A stretch of DNA of 64,000 nucleotides, taken from the NCBI GenBank assembly GCA_002633005.1, contig NMRA01000439.1, positions 124,001 to 188,000 of the forward strand, read 5' to 3'. Every line of letters starts with the position of its first letter. Position 1 is the first letter of the stretch. The DNA comes from Phoronis australis (taxonomy: Eukaryota > Phoronida > Phoronidae). Shown here one piece after another: positions 37,459-49,685 of this stretch. Under the pieces are notes generated by a model. The model ran no database searches. It was not told where the DNA came from and worked only from the letters and a program-made list of their open reading frames with translations. The translations under genes were made by a program, and so were the position numbers.

Positions 37459-40074
37459 CAGTGGCGGATCTACGTTTTCAGTAAGGGGGGGTTTAGGATT
37501 CCCGCAAAGGTCGAATCCGAGGCGCGNCCAAACAGTGAAATTTCCATGCATCCTGGTACGTTTCTGGCACTTAACATGTCCCTGGAGTTTTTCTTAAGAT
37601 AATTAAAAACCCTTCTCGATTTCGTCACATGAACTTGGCTCATAAGTTTCGTGCCTTTTGTCCACATCTGGGTATGAGTCACACCACCAGCAAAAATTTT
37701 TGTTGTAACATCTGTTTACACACACCTTTTTAGCATACGAAAAAGTGTGGTGTGTATACAGGGACTTAGACAACTACCAAATATTCAAGAGCATAAGGAG
37801 CACCGACGGGGCCTAAAAACTTGAATATCAGATAATCGCAACAGCCTCAAGCTGTTTAAGAACGAAGACCTGTACTGTTAGTTCGGAAATAAACATGTGT
37901 TCTGTCTCTTTACGAGAAAAACTGGCGAACGATGGTGCTCTCAGCTCATAGTCTATTATTAAAAGCGACAGTAAATAATTAAGTATCACTTTATTACGCT
38001 GAATCACGTTGACAACAATTGAAAAACGTCAAATGTATCATGAAATAAATCATCTGAAAACAGTTTCACGAAACCAAAACATTCTGTACATAGTGGTCAG
38101 GTGAAAAGATATACAGCAGCAGTTCGCAGAGGGACCAGATGTACACTGAGAGTACACAAAAACTCTGGCCTGGACCGTCACGAGACCAAAAGTACACCTA
38201 TGCTTATTATCTCTATAAAAATAGTCGATCTATCGCGGGACCAAACAGTACTGGCTTAGATAAATAGTTTTACAAAGCACACTTTGGTAAAATACATCAC
38301 AAGACTAGTTAGTTCACCGACTGAGGGACCAGAAGTACACTGAAACTCGACATAAACACAAATCAAGCTAGCCTGGTCCGCCGCGAGACCTAAAGCGTAC
38401 TTTACAAAAAAATTTGAATTGAAAACTTCTCTCTAGACACTTTTTAATCTCCAGTGGTTGCTCATACGCGTAGTTTGCACATCTGGTGGTCAACTGCTGC
38501 AAGAGGTTGTTTACGAAAGGTTTTCGCACCGTTCTGTAGTACTGGAAAAAAACAAGTGAGTACAGTTTTAACTACACAATACGTGAAATAGATTTTGGAT
38601 ATGAAGCAGATAGACGCAAGTGGAAATACAAATCAGAATCAGTTTCTGTGCGCTCGTAGACCCTCTGCTGCACTCACTTGGCATGCCCAAAAATAATTTC
38701 TATTCCGTTTTCATTGTACACATCATAAAAACCAACATTATTACAAACTGTGTAGAATTACAACTTATTACCTGGGTGTTTCTCCAGGAACGTTGGTCCT
38801 GTCTTTCTGTTGTATAGACCTGCCGAGGAATCTGTATATCGGATCCAATGGTTTGCTCCTCTTGGAACCATTCTACCCAGACATCTTCGACGTTTGTTCC
38901 CAACACGTTCACTTCGTCAACTGCTGTGTCAATGAGCTTGTACGCCTGTACAGTGTCAGCATCTCGTTTCGCAGCTCAGTTGGCACTAAGCCCCCTGAGA
39001 TTACCAAATCCATTCCAAAGACTTACAGCATCCGTTCATCATGGACTACTTCAAACCTTGACGACGTATCCCAGGACCCCGCATTTGCATCTCTTGCAAT
39101 TTTCGAAATAAACGTCCCAATGTCTGAACGCTTGAAACCCGAAGTACTAACATCAAATAAATGCCCAAGGGCATGGGCGTTTCGTCGGGTGGGCCTTTCT
39201 GCGGAAATTCCCAGAAAAGAAAACGGCAGTGGTGCTTGTTGCAGGTAGAAAAACGGTAGGTGTTGAGGTCGGCATTAGGACTCCTTAGGAGGCCTATTGA
39301 ACATCGCACGAGTCCCGCAAGACTTTGTTGTGAAAATACAGCCTCACCGCAATTGCTGGTACTGTACACTGTTCGCGAATGCGGTCACTTTGTCAATGTG
39401 AGTGCCCCCTTGGTCATTCCTTGTAAAGACATAACTTTAATTGTTAGAGTGCATCTTCAAACAGACTCGCGACCAGACCACGGCGCCCGCCATAATAGCA
39501 ATTCTTCGGAAAACGAGTTTTTTTTTCAAAAGTATTACATGCACAGGTACACCGTATGATATTGCGCGAGACAACTTTACTATACACCAGTCAAATTCGA
39601 GTTACAAAAACGTGTGAGGTGAAATAAGATGACACGGCATGACAGATGAGGTAAAAACGTTGCACGTCAACTTTGATTCGCCTGAATCATGGTTGCGGCA
39701 CCACAGTATTTCCCCTAATCAAATCAAAACATATCTTAGAGTAAAGAAAGTAGTTACCTGCAGCTATAGAGCTGCTCTTTCAGCGGTGGATCCATCTAAA
39801 AAGCTTGGCTACTTCAGACGTGTCGCGCGCACAATTGATCTCTGGGTTTTGCCGTTGAGCCACGAAGACTCGAAATGCTTTGATTTTCGTAACAGCAATT
39901 ATTCACAAAACAAAACAAATATATTTTCAGAATGAACCCCCCCTCCTTTTTTCCAAGTTGGTTTACTTGGGGTTTACACACGCTGGCGGTGCCGTTTTTG
40001 TTTTGCTGGAGACGTTTTTTTTCCTGGCCCGAGGGGGGTTAAACCCCCTGAACCCCCCCGTAGATCCGCCACTG
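37459..40074. mobile_element. 2.6-kb TIR DNA transposon, family unassigned
   Basis: The left end CAGTGGCGGATCTACG (37459-37474) is the exact reverse complement of the right end (40059-40074). G- and C-rich tracts follow inward at both ends. Repeated GGGACCAGAAGTACACTGA-like motifs lie at about 38.1 and 38.33 kb. Frames inside (such as 38793-39248) show no transposase I can recognise, so the copy is either non-autonomous or decayed. The flanks do not show a clear target-site duplication. Confidence 0.7.
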
Positions 40075-40479
40075 AGGTGAAAGAAAGCTATTTCCACCCT
40101 CAGCCTTTTGGTTGAGGGTCGCCCCCCGTTCAAGTTTGCTCCTACCTCTTCTTCAGCAGATCTATCTTATGTTTATTAGTTCCCTGACCTCCCTGGACAA
40201 AACCCTGATGTTTTGTACCTGCTCACCCTCCAATCACCCATTTTCACCTGTTTGCCTCTGATTACCGTGAGTCGCACTATCGCTTAATATATTTCTCGTA
40301 ATTTTTATTACCTTTACTGCCCAAGTTTTTTCTTGATATACCGAGTCTAGTTTTTGCCTATGTGTATTTTCCATGGCGCTGCTCAGGTTTTTTTGTTTTC
40401 AATATTTTAAGCAAAGACACTTCACAATTTTGAAGTAACTAACTGAAAGCAGCCGCAGTCAACGCCTCGCGTACTTCGT

Positions 40480-40670
40480 CAGCGCACACACGCCTGCTAG
40501 GTGTCGCAACGGTCCGTGACGCTATAATGGCGGCGGCTTTTGTGCATAGTTTTGTTTTAACCTTAAAAGGTCTTTGGTTTCATTCAGAAGCGAGCTGAGG
40601 TAGTCCTATCCAATGAGCTATATTATATTTATCTCATTGGTTCTACCCAATCTCATTGGTCCTACCTCGC
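40480..40670 (+). promoter_or_regulatory. probable XPA promoter region
   Basis: A CpG-richer stretch (about 40450-40560) contains ATGGCGGCGGC, a YY1-like site. It is followed at 40608-40668 by three CCAAT boxes in mixed orientation (CCAATGAG, CTCATTGG twice). GCCATATTGGA lies further on at 40920. The first coding exon begins 1.3 kb downstream, so a non-coding first exon is likely. No cDNA evidence is available here. Confidence 0.4.
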
Positions 40671-42017
40671 TAACTGGGCGTATATTGTTATTGAGCATGC
40701 GCATTGGAGCAACTGACATCGGTTATTGAGTTTATTCGGCGAGTGAGCTGTGAAATTTGAGGCATATTGCCTGCATCAAGTGATTCCATTTATATGTAGT
40801 GAGTGTGTTTTCACTAAAAGATCATTAAGTTGAACAACGATACACGTAATTATCGTTTTGAAGTGTGTTTTAACTGTCGCAATTTTAGTCTATAAAATTG
40901 GCGCAATTACTAATAGTCGGCCATATTGGATCGCGTACCTTGACGAGGGACTGATTAATGGTGCCCGTGGTTTGAAACACAGGCGTCCTCAGCTTCTGAT
41001 CGTCACGAATACACTATATAATGCCTGTGGTTTGAAATACCTAAAAATATTGTTCAGTTGACGTCATTATATTCTCGTTTTACTGTTATTTGTACAAAAT
41101 TTTCTTCTCATATAAACCGATTATAGGAAATGCCAGGGATGTCTCGTTCACTCCTTCACCTGTTGTGAATGGGTAGGTAGGCAAGAATCAAGATTCTTTA
41201 TTTAAAGTCGTTCGAAGAACAGATTAAGATTAGCCAGTTGGGCTATTTCAGGCACATTGAAGTCTAGCCCTGGAATGCCAACATTGTTCTGTACTTCTTG
41301 CGGCTGCTGTCAGGATGTGTGACATTTGTTTGCATTTGTTTGGTTAGGCCTAGGAACCAGTACTTTTTCAACTGAATTGCGTAAGACTTAGCCTATATCA
41401 TTAGAAAGCCCTTTGTCAGTTCTTGATGTTGTGTTTATAGCAGAAGCAAAGAATGTGTAATTTAATAAATCATCATTTTGGATACGTGGCAGGTTTAAGA
41501 ACTATTTCTTGTTTACAGCTATGCGAAAAATAACAGGGTGTAATAGTAACATGAAATCAGCAGGAAATAATTTTAACGATTCAAAAGACTTTTACCATAT
41601 CAAGACAAAGATTTTAGAATATGATTTCTTCACAGTTGCTGTGAAGAATTTAGTGTGCAGGTATTCATCTAAAATTTTACATTTTTTGGTGGTGTTTGGT
41701 GCAGTTCTTAGTAAAAATTCACAGTGCAGTGACATTTACAAACATTTGAAAAACTGATTACTCCAACTACCCATCTGATATTTGCCGATAAAGGCTTTCT
41801 GATAGATAAAAATTCGCTATGTCCTGGGCATATGTCCTGAAGTGTCAGAATCTACCTCAACATATTGAATGAGTTAGACTTTCTGGTTTTTTAGTATATT
41901 TACCCAAAAAAGCTATTGTTAGCTCTCGTTGATAACTATCAGTTGGCAAATGGAGTTTGAATTTTTGTAGTGGAGAATACCAACATCCTAGATGATTTTT
42001 TCAGTCGGAGACACAGG

Positions 42018-42067
42018 ATATTCGCTTGGATGGAACACCTGATACAGTGTTCCATCCAAGCGAATAT
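42018..42067. repeat. perfect 21-bp inverted repeat, 8-base loop
   Basis: The arms 42018-42038 and 42047-42067 are exact reverse complements (core TTCGCTTGGATGGAACAC) around an 8-base loop. The repeat lies about 200 bp before the XPA start codon. It could form a strong RNA hairpin or a DNA cruciform. Confidence 0.75.
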
Positions 42068-42269
42068 GATCAGTACAACTGCATGGTCCGTACAGTTATC
42101 TTTTGATATACCCTTCCATTCTTTTATTGCAGGATAATCATAATCATGAACAAACTAACAATGTGAGAACGTTTACACTTGCATCCTACGTTGGTGACCT
42201 GTAGATCGGTCGACGTCCGAACACCTTGATGTTAAAGTTAGCTTTGGTGACCAACTTTGTACAGAAGCT

Positions 42270-45200
42270 ATGACGGAAGCAGATAATGGGCTTACTGCAG
42301 CCCAGAAGGCAAGAATGGAGAGAAATCGCCAAAAAGCTTTGCGATTACGGGAGTCGAGGCTAGCAAACAGACCATACCCACCGTCAAAAGGTTCTCAGGA
42401 CCAAAAGTGAGTTGCCCAACCTATCACTTTCATAGACTTGGTGGAAAATGGTTCTGTGTAATACAGTATTTAGATTTATGTTGGGGATGAACACTTCTCT
42501 ATTACAATACATATGAGCAAAATGACTTGGAATTCCTTGCCAGGTTGGTGTGGCGTTAGGCAAATTCACGATCATAGTATCTGTCTTTCATCTTCAGTAA
42601 GAGAAGGAGAATTCACCACAACTTAACAAAATGCAGAGGCTATTCTTTAATTAACGTTATGCCGCCCTCAGAAGTGATTACCAACCATTTTTACTGTAAA
42701 CGTTACAGAATTAGACGTCCACCCCCATCATAATAGAGGAACGAGGTAATGTAATGTAGGTGTGCTGGCGGTGTAAGGGCGGATCTGTGTCGAAAAACTA
42801 GAGCTAGTCTCAACTACGTTAAAAACTGAAAATTTCTTTCTGGTGTCAATATCATATGTTAGTTAAGTGGTTCTTGAATTACTTGTTTGTTGTGGAAAAG
42901 TAACCTCTGACCTCTTTGTAGTTTAAAGGGTCAAAGGTCAACCAAGGTGTGCAGTCGTGTAGTGGACACTCAAGCGGGCTTCCTTTTGGAAGAAGATGAC
43001 GAGGAAGCTTCAGAACCCAAGAAAGTAATAGTTGAACCTGGTAATGTTTGTCGTCATCGTTTAGGAAAAAGTCAGTATAAGCTAAAAGTATTTTGAAAAA
43101 ATGACACGGAATTCCCCCTGAATGATGGCTCCACGGAAGCTGAATTCATCATAATCTCTTCACATCATTGAAAATGAAGGGGAATTTATAGGAAAGTTTA
43201 AAACTGACTGAGACATTCTGTAATTGGAATTGTGCCATTGTAATAGTTACCAGCAGTAATTCTTGCTGCTCATACACTCAGCCGCTGAGAAAACGTATTT
43301 TATCTGATTATTTTTGTCTTGAACTGTACATGTGAATCTTTTTACGGTAACTCTCCACCTGTTTTGCACAAAAATAGATGTCTAAATTGTCGTTTTTACA
43401 TTTTTAAAGACTGATTATTTTGCTCTAAATAATGGAAACTGTTAACTCTACAAACCATGCTGGTAATAGGCTAAAATGTTCTTAAGTTTAACTTTTGTGG
43501 TGAAATTCGGCAAACTAGAATTTCACTTGTCAGCCATTTTTTGTGCAAAATAAGTGAAAAATAACTGTAACCAGATATTAACGTTAAAACTGGTCTGCTG
43601 GATTATCTTAGACTTTAATATCATGAACATTCCTGGATGGGTCAAGGTCTACAGAGTTAAAAGTTCAATCTCAGATTAAGACACAAAGCAAACAACAGTA
43701 TCTAACATTCATTAATGTTCATATTGGTCGCCCCACTTTGCTTGATGACCCCACTGTTCCACTTTCTTGGTAATGCATGTTTTTCTGGACCACACTTGAA
43801 CTCCAAACTATAATGAGATGTCTTGTTGTCTTTTTGTCTGCAGGACCATTATTAGCCAGTGACTTCATGTTGTGCGAGGAATGTCATAAGCGTTTTATGG
43901 AATCTTATTTGTACAATAATTACGGCGTTCTCGTCTGTGATGGCTGCAGGTTGGTGTTTCTTGCATTGAAATTCTTATCAGTGCTGTGTCCTGATTTAAT
44001 CTAGATTTGAACGGAAGTGTGTCTTGGTTTAACTTGAAATTATGGAACGCATTGTTTAACCGGGTTCTAGGGTGCATTACAACACAGCAATTTGGTCATT
44101 GCCTTTGCTCATTAAGGGTGAGAGGATAATTTAGATGGAGGATTGTTAAGCCATTTTATACACTTCATAAAAGCCAACTTCAACGGAATTTTGTTATTTT
44201 AGATGTATTGGGCTAACCAGATAATCGTAGCAAAACCTTAGTAAAATAAGAAAATGCGAGTTCAATCACGCAGTTGTAAGCCTGTCAAATGATATTAAGT
44301 GAAGCTGCCTTTTTGTGCCATGTTGCGTTACCGCGAGATCCCAGCACAAACAACAAAGGTTTGTATTGAATGGGGGAGGGTCTGAATGGAACACCATTAT
44401 GTGCGGGTGTTATTCGCAGCTGTCTGAATTAAAAGGTGATTCTCACGGTGACGTAAATAAAAGCAAGCCAATATGCATTTAGCAATTTATGGCAGTAGTG
44501 GGCTCAGAGCGATGCTCTTAACATACTGTAGGAACCAAATTTACAGGTGTTACTGTTGAAGATAGGCTTTAATGTTGCACGCATAGCTTATGAGGACCAG
44601 ATTGCCAGAGGATTTGAAATTGAAATGTGTGTTTGAAGTAAGTGGGGATTTGTATTTTTGTTACAGAATTGGCTTTCCATCTTAAGGATGGTAATTTTAA
44701 AATAATTTAAGGTGGCCTGCTGTCTTTTACATCCGGTCAAACATACATAGGTGACATGGACAGGTCCACGTAGCCAGGCCCATTGCTGAGAGAAACTCAG
44801 GAGAGGTCTCCTATTAGTCGTCAGGTTCTTTATGAAAGAAGTTTTCAATTCACCCTGTGTCTTTTACAAAATGGACAATGCTAATCCATTTGTTGGTTTG
44901 CTCTATGCTTTGTAGATGTAGGATGGTGCTGTACTGCTTGAAGTGTAAGAATGTTACTCAGAGATCTTCTCCGTTATTTCAGAGATTCGGATGAGAGACA
45001 TAAGCTCATAACAAAGAGCGACGCTAAGGCAAAGTATTTGTTAAAAGATGCCGACCTTGACAAATGGGAGCCAGCGTTGAAATTTATTGTCAAGAAAAAT
45101 CCTCGCAACTCAGTTTGGGGTGAAATGAAACTCTACCTAGAATCGCAGGTGATTACTTTTATCATAGTTCATGTACAGCCATTTTCGTTATAAACTTGAT

Positions 45201-46413
45201 GGACTTCGACGGAACTCTTTTCAGGCTTGGGCAAACTTTGTACCACACTTATCTGGCAGTTTAGTCCAACAGTTGTCGCAATGGAATTGCATTTTTTTGA
45301 ACTTTAGTGGAAGTTTGATGTGATGTTGTAGATCCTGTCCGATACTTAATTATTTGTAAAAGGACTTGCAATTCAAGTTGTTGGATTTTGCCAAAGTGCG
45401 GGGAAATGCACATATTGAGTTTTTGTTGAGAATTTGCTGTCAGAAATTAAAACATGTTCTAATCGAAAAGAAATAGATACCTAGTTGTGGTTTTCTGAGT
45501 GGAAACATTGCCAGATTATAACGTTGTCTATTTTTTTTAAATTGCTGTATCTGTTTCAGAGCACAGCTGAGGTTTTCAGATGATTGTTTAAGAACTCTTT
45601 TTTTACCTATGTTTATTACCTGTACTGTCCATCTGAACAGTTGGTTATCACTCATTACTTCGAGAGCCTTTGTCGCATTCTGCACGGTGTACGTGTGTGA
45701 AATTTGGGTCGCAGAAGTTTGGATTCGTGTCGGTGTTTGCTTTGCTCATATGAGTTGCCTTATAGACATTTTTTGGCACGGGAAATCTTATTTTGTTGAA
45801 GTCTGTGCCAGTGCTTACGTAACAGTTATTGCCCCTCGACTCAGTTTCTATGTACCTCTGCTGACAGGTAAAATCACGTTGTATGGAGGTGTGGGGCAGT
45901 GACGAGGCACTCGAGGAGGAACATGGCAGGCGTCAAGAGAACAGAGAGAAACTGAAGCAGAAAAAGTTTGACAAGAAGGTCAAAGGTCAGTACGTACACT
46001 AAACCACTGAAGGACTATTACTACCTGTTTTTAGAAAACAATTTGTTAACAGGTGTTGTTTATTTGCAAGTTACTGTAAGCAGAACATTGTCTTATTGCA
46101 TTGAAAAATGTCTTTTTACCATGTGTGCTCCATATCCTAGGCAATTATGAAGAGAAAGTTAAAGCAGTCTAAATATGTTGTCAGTAATCGCGTGTGAAGA
46201 GTTCAATACGCAAGCATCTTTTTTTTCTAACTATTCCTTTGACAGCTTTCCCTTGTCTGTGTAGATTTACGAAATGCTGTACGAAGCAGCCTGTGGACAA
46301 AGGACACAAGCTCCCATGAACATCTATATGGGCCAGAGAGTTATGACGAGGACAGTGACATGTATAGTAAAATATGTCGGTGTGGTCACCTGCTAACGTA
46401 TGAGAAAATGTGA
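42270..46413 (+). CDS. XPA: XPA, nucleotide excision repair scaffold
   Basis: Six exons join in frame: 42270-42406, 42922-43040, 43844-43949, 44983-45148, 45868-45985 and 46265-46413, giving 264 residues (human 273). XPA verifies DNA damage and organises RPA, TFIIH and ERCC1-XPF in the nucleus. Exon 1 has the basic helix [15 protein letters not shown], matching the RPA32-binding segment. Exon 2 ends [14 protein letters not shown], the position of the ERCC1-binding DTGGGF motif, with only one of the three glycines kept. Exon 3 is the zinc finger, CEEC then 17 residues then CDGC, as in human. Exon 4 carries KHKLITK-like and [12 protein letters not shown] sequences of the DNA-binding domain. Exon 5 has [14 protein letters not shown] and [10 protein letters not shown]. 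Exon 6 ends GHLLTYEKM, with C-R-C where human has C-T-M-C. The Met start ([15 protein letters not shown]) is the first in frame of this exon. Confidence 0.97.
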
Positions 46414-46508
46414 TCTGAATTGGTGCTACATTTAAGTTACCGTGGAATAGCTGTCAAGGAAGGGTGGTATGGCACAAAACTTACTTTTAATAACTGTCAC
46501 AGTTATTG

Positions 46509-46616
46509 AAATTGTGACAGTCACTCAAATTGTCGCACTTACTTAAATTGTCACAGATACTCAAATTGTGTCAATTTCTGAAATTGTTGCATTTGCAGAA
46601 GTTGTCATGCACAATT
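46509..46616. repeat. 18-bp tandem repeat, six units
   Basis: Six consecutive units start AAATTGT (the last AAGTTGT) at an exact 18-base spacing, for example AAATTGTCACAGATACTC. The units have diverged in their second halves but keep perfect register. Begins 96 bases after the XPA stop codon, so it is probably in the 3' UTR. Confidence 0.8.
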
Positions 46617-46962
46617 TATGTCCGTGTTTAACACGAATGTTGTCACAGACCTCAAAATGTGGTTTTTGTTTTGCGCTGTGATACGTATGGTGTTCAGTTT
46701 TGCTCCAACAGTACAGTGCTGAAAATTTGTGTAAGCTGTGCATATTATGTAAGATGTCACAATTGTCACTTAATGTTGCAAAATGCGTACCAACAGCATT
46801 TGGCTGTAGGAAGAACTATTCTGTTCTTCTGTTCGTTGGCTTTACACACTTATTAATTTGTGTGCATCCTTTCTGCAGAAGTGTTCCCAATAAGGTGATC
46901 TCATCGTTTGGAGTGATGGGAGAAAAGAGTGGACGAAGGTTAATCAGAAAACATGCTCACAT

Positions 46963-46968
46963 AATAAA
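46963..46968 (+). terminator. candidate XPA polyadenylation signal
   Basis: The first clear AATAAA after the XPA stop, about 550 bases downstream. The spacing is plausible but no independent support is visible. Confidence 0.35.
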
Positions 46969-47744
46969 GATAGTGGCTGGTCTCATTTGTGAATAATGGG
47001 ACTAAAAACAAGCCTCAACAGTAGGTGTAAATTTCTGAGTCTCTTTAATGGCGTTTCTAGCTCTCATTTTCTACGACTTGCTTTTTCAGCATCTTAGTAA
47101 TGCAGGGGGGGGGGGGTCATCAGAATCTGTTTTCTTTTACTGTTTCCTCAGAAGTTGGCATGTGTGTGTAGTTGTTTCTGGTCACCTTTGTGTTCCGAGC
47201 GCCTTAATTGAATCGTAGCACTCACCGTTGTCACAGAACTATGAGCGATGCTAAATCAAAACAAAACAAAACAGAAGGGTGTTTTTGGAGTCGTTTGAAG
47301 ACTGTTTGGAGTGCCTGAAACCTTAGGCATTGATTCTGTCGCTACGTATTCTGCTGGGCACCCTGCTGTATGGTCGTATTCCGCCAACTTGGTTTTCGCC
47401 ACGCCCGTGCACTTATAAGCGGCACTCGACCAATTCTGTTACTCTAACTCATGCCCTGGCATTTATAGTCTCTTACAATATTATGAAACTTTTCACCAGT
47501 AAACAAACACTTTCTAGATTTTGCTGTATTTCTATACACATAAACAAGGCTCCAGAATGTTCTAGACTACAGTTTTCACTTATGGATGAAACAATCTCCA
47601 GGAATGTTCTCTACTATTCTATTGTAAACAAATTACATCATTACCAGCATGATCCCATGGGTCATGTCAGTTGCTATATGCTAGTAAACAAATGGCAAAA
47701 TAAAACCCATAGAATAAGAACTAAAACTAGTGTCGACATGCTCC

Positions 47745-48540
47745 TGATGCATTCACACTATTGCCTATAAACTCCATTTGTCTGCTGCAGAATGGTTTGC
47801 TTCTGTTTTGGTCACGTCCCAGTGATTCTACAGTTGCTGTTGGTTTAATCTTAATTTTAATGTATAGCTGTTTTTATTAAACACCTTGACATTCTGGTTC
47901 CATTTCCAATGTAATTCTCATGTACCGATTCCGGGAATTGGACCTCACGCTAAGTCTTGACATCTGTGCAGTACTTGACGACATGATACTTTTAATTGAT
48001 TACCATCTTGCCATGTGCACTATTGCTTGTAAGCTCCATCGTCTGTGCCACAATGGCTTTTTCGTGTTTGTCTTTTTCTCGCATCTCAGTGATCCTACAA
48101 ATGTTGGTTTAATCTGAATTTTAATGAACAGCTGTTTTTATTAAACACCTTGACATTCTCATTCCATTTCCGATATAATTGACATGTATCGATTCCGGGC
48201 ATTGGACCTCATGCTGAGTCTTGACATCTGCGCAATACTTGACGTCACGATGCTTTTCTTAATTGTTTACCATTTCGCCATACGCAGTATTGTCTATAAG
48301 TTTCATCGTCTATCACAATGGCCTTTTTGTCTTTTGTGACGTACCAAGATCCTGCAGTTGCTGTTGGGTGTTGTTTAACATGAATTTCAATGTTTAGTTT
48401 AAAGTTGTGTATGTCAAATACTTTAACAGTCTTGTTCCTTCTTTGCTGTAATTGACATATGTTAAGCTTCATCATCTGTGCCACAATGGCCTTTTTCTTT
48501 TTATTTATTTATCAAATCCAAGGGATTCTGCAGTTTACTG
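47745..48540 (-). pseudogene. 260-bp tandem array of polymerase motif-B pieces
   Basis: At least three units spaced about 260 bp apart (anchors TTGGTTTAATCT at 47846 and 48106, degenerate near 48370). Each contains a degraded copy of the segment at 59290-59470. In the polymerase this segment encodes KDKNKAIMAQTMKLIGN, SAYGK (motif B) and the following KYCGEAK region. Frames such as 48245-48484 on the - strand retain MAQMMKLN- and KDKKAIV-like pieces. A multiplied and decayed polymerase fragment. Confidence 0.65.
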
Positions 48541-48604
48541 TTGTGAGTAATGCGAAATTTAAGTAGTCTAATCATAGTATCATAAGATAAATACAGAGAC
48601 ACTC

Positions 48605-49438
48605 TTAGAAGTCACTGTTGGAGTGGATGTCTTGGGAGGCTTGGAAGAAGTCCGACACCAACAGGCTCTCCTCGACGTCCACCACAGCCACAAGCATGCG
48701 CCTGGCTGGTGTTGTGGAGAAATTCTGGCTATGTAGTATAGGGGTTCGCTGTGTGAGTTGCCTCGCAGTGTTGGTAGATACAAAATGGTGATAACTAGAC
48801 AGTTCAGCAGTGAACCTGTCCAAATAACAAGTCGTGTCGTTGTGCTGAATAAATGGCAACTGATTTTATTCTGCACTCCAAGTCATTTATATACACAATC
48901 ATTGACAAAATAACTATGACACGTGGGCTAATACTAAGGAAATGACTAAGCTATAATACAAAACAATTCTTATAAATGATTCGACGTCACAAGGAAGCTA
49001 GACCAAATAAGGCAGATTGTTACGTAACCAATTCCGGAGTTGAAGGAACTCTGTAGTAAACAAACTGTCTGTGACGTATGGCTGGACATTTGAGCTGAGA
49101 CACATCTGGTTCCGGTCAGTATGAATCAGCTGATGGGCGAAGTGTCAAAACAAATCACGGAAATCCGTGACAGGTGTGCACTCCAACTCGTGTCTCAGTC
49201 TCAAAAATATGTACGACGTCGGCCAAATGGGCTGATGTTTGCACTTAATTCGTGCGTATTCCGCATCTGCTTTCTCAGTCATTCCCCATGGTTGGCAATC
49301 GCACGTGAGACCTATGTACACCTGTCCTTTGACATTGAGTAGGGCAAAATTTTGTAGCAACATTGCAGTCACGTTGGTGGTTGGGTCAACTCGACTACTG
49401 CTTTGATCCGCATTGTAGATAGTGGTTTTTACGGGCAT
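48605..49438 (-). pseudogene. unrecognised protein family, copy A (split)
   Basis: The C-terminal piece (48605-48859) has ARRMLVAVVDVEESLLVSDF, aligning with the ARRMPVAVADIPESLLAADF tail of copy D. The N-terminal piece (49145-49438) has RVDPTTNVTAMLLQNFA and CDCQPWG...AEYARIK, aligning with CDNQSWG...TYARLRY of copy D. About 285 bp of unrelated sequence separates them. It is the most diverged copy in the window. I do not recognise the family. Confidence 0.55.
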
Positions 49439-49685
49439 TTGGTGTGTCCTGTCATTTTGTGCAGAGCATATATCTTGTTCCTCTCGTTGTTACTTGTGGA
49501 CTCTTGTCTGATGTCACCTTTCTGACACTTATGTTGTTTGTGGTCTAGTCTTTTCTGTCTCCTCCTTTTGGTCTCTCTCACCCCTCTGTTCTTGGTGGTC
49601 TTTTAGGTCTGCCTCTCACATAGAGAGTGTTTGTTATCACATCTTGTGATGTACTTTCTGATGATGAACTTTCTGAAAAGTTATT

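Larger units (their letters stand above)
35715..40440. other. intergenic between RPL4 and XPA
   Basis: No supported gene. It includes a fragment of the intron-6 MITE family near 36.22 kb, a purine-rich GGGCGAG minisatellite at 37379-37430, and a 2.6-kb inverted-repeat element. Frames such as 36938-37153 show no recognisable domain. Confidence 0.55.
46414..47744. other. XPA 3' flank
   Basis: Contains an 18-bp tandem repeat, a candidate AATAAA at 46963 and a 12-base G run at 47105-47116. No further gene is supported. The accessory repeat block begins near 47.7 kb. Confidence 0.5.

Noticed and set aside
38793-39248. 151-residue frame inside the 2.6-kb TIR element as a transposase
   Set aside because: No catalytic motif or known transposase pattern could be seen.
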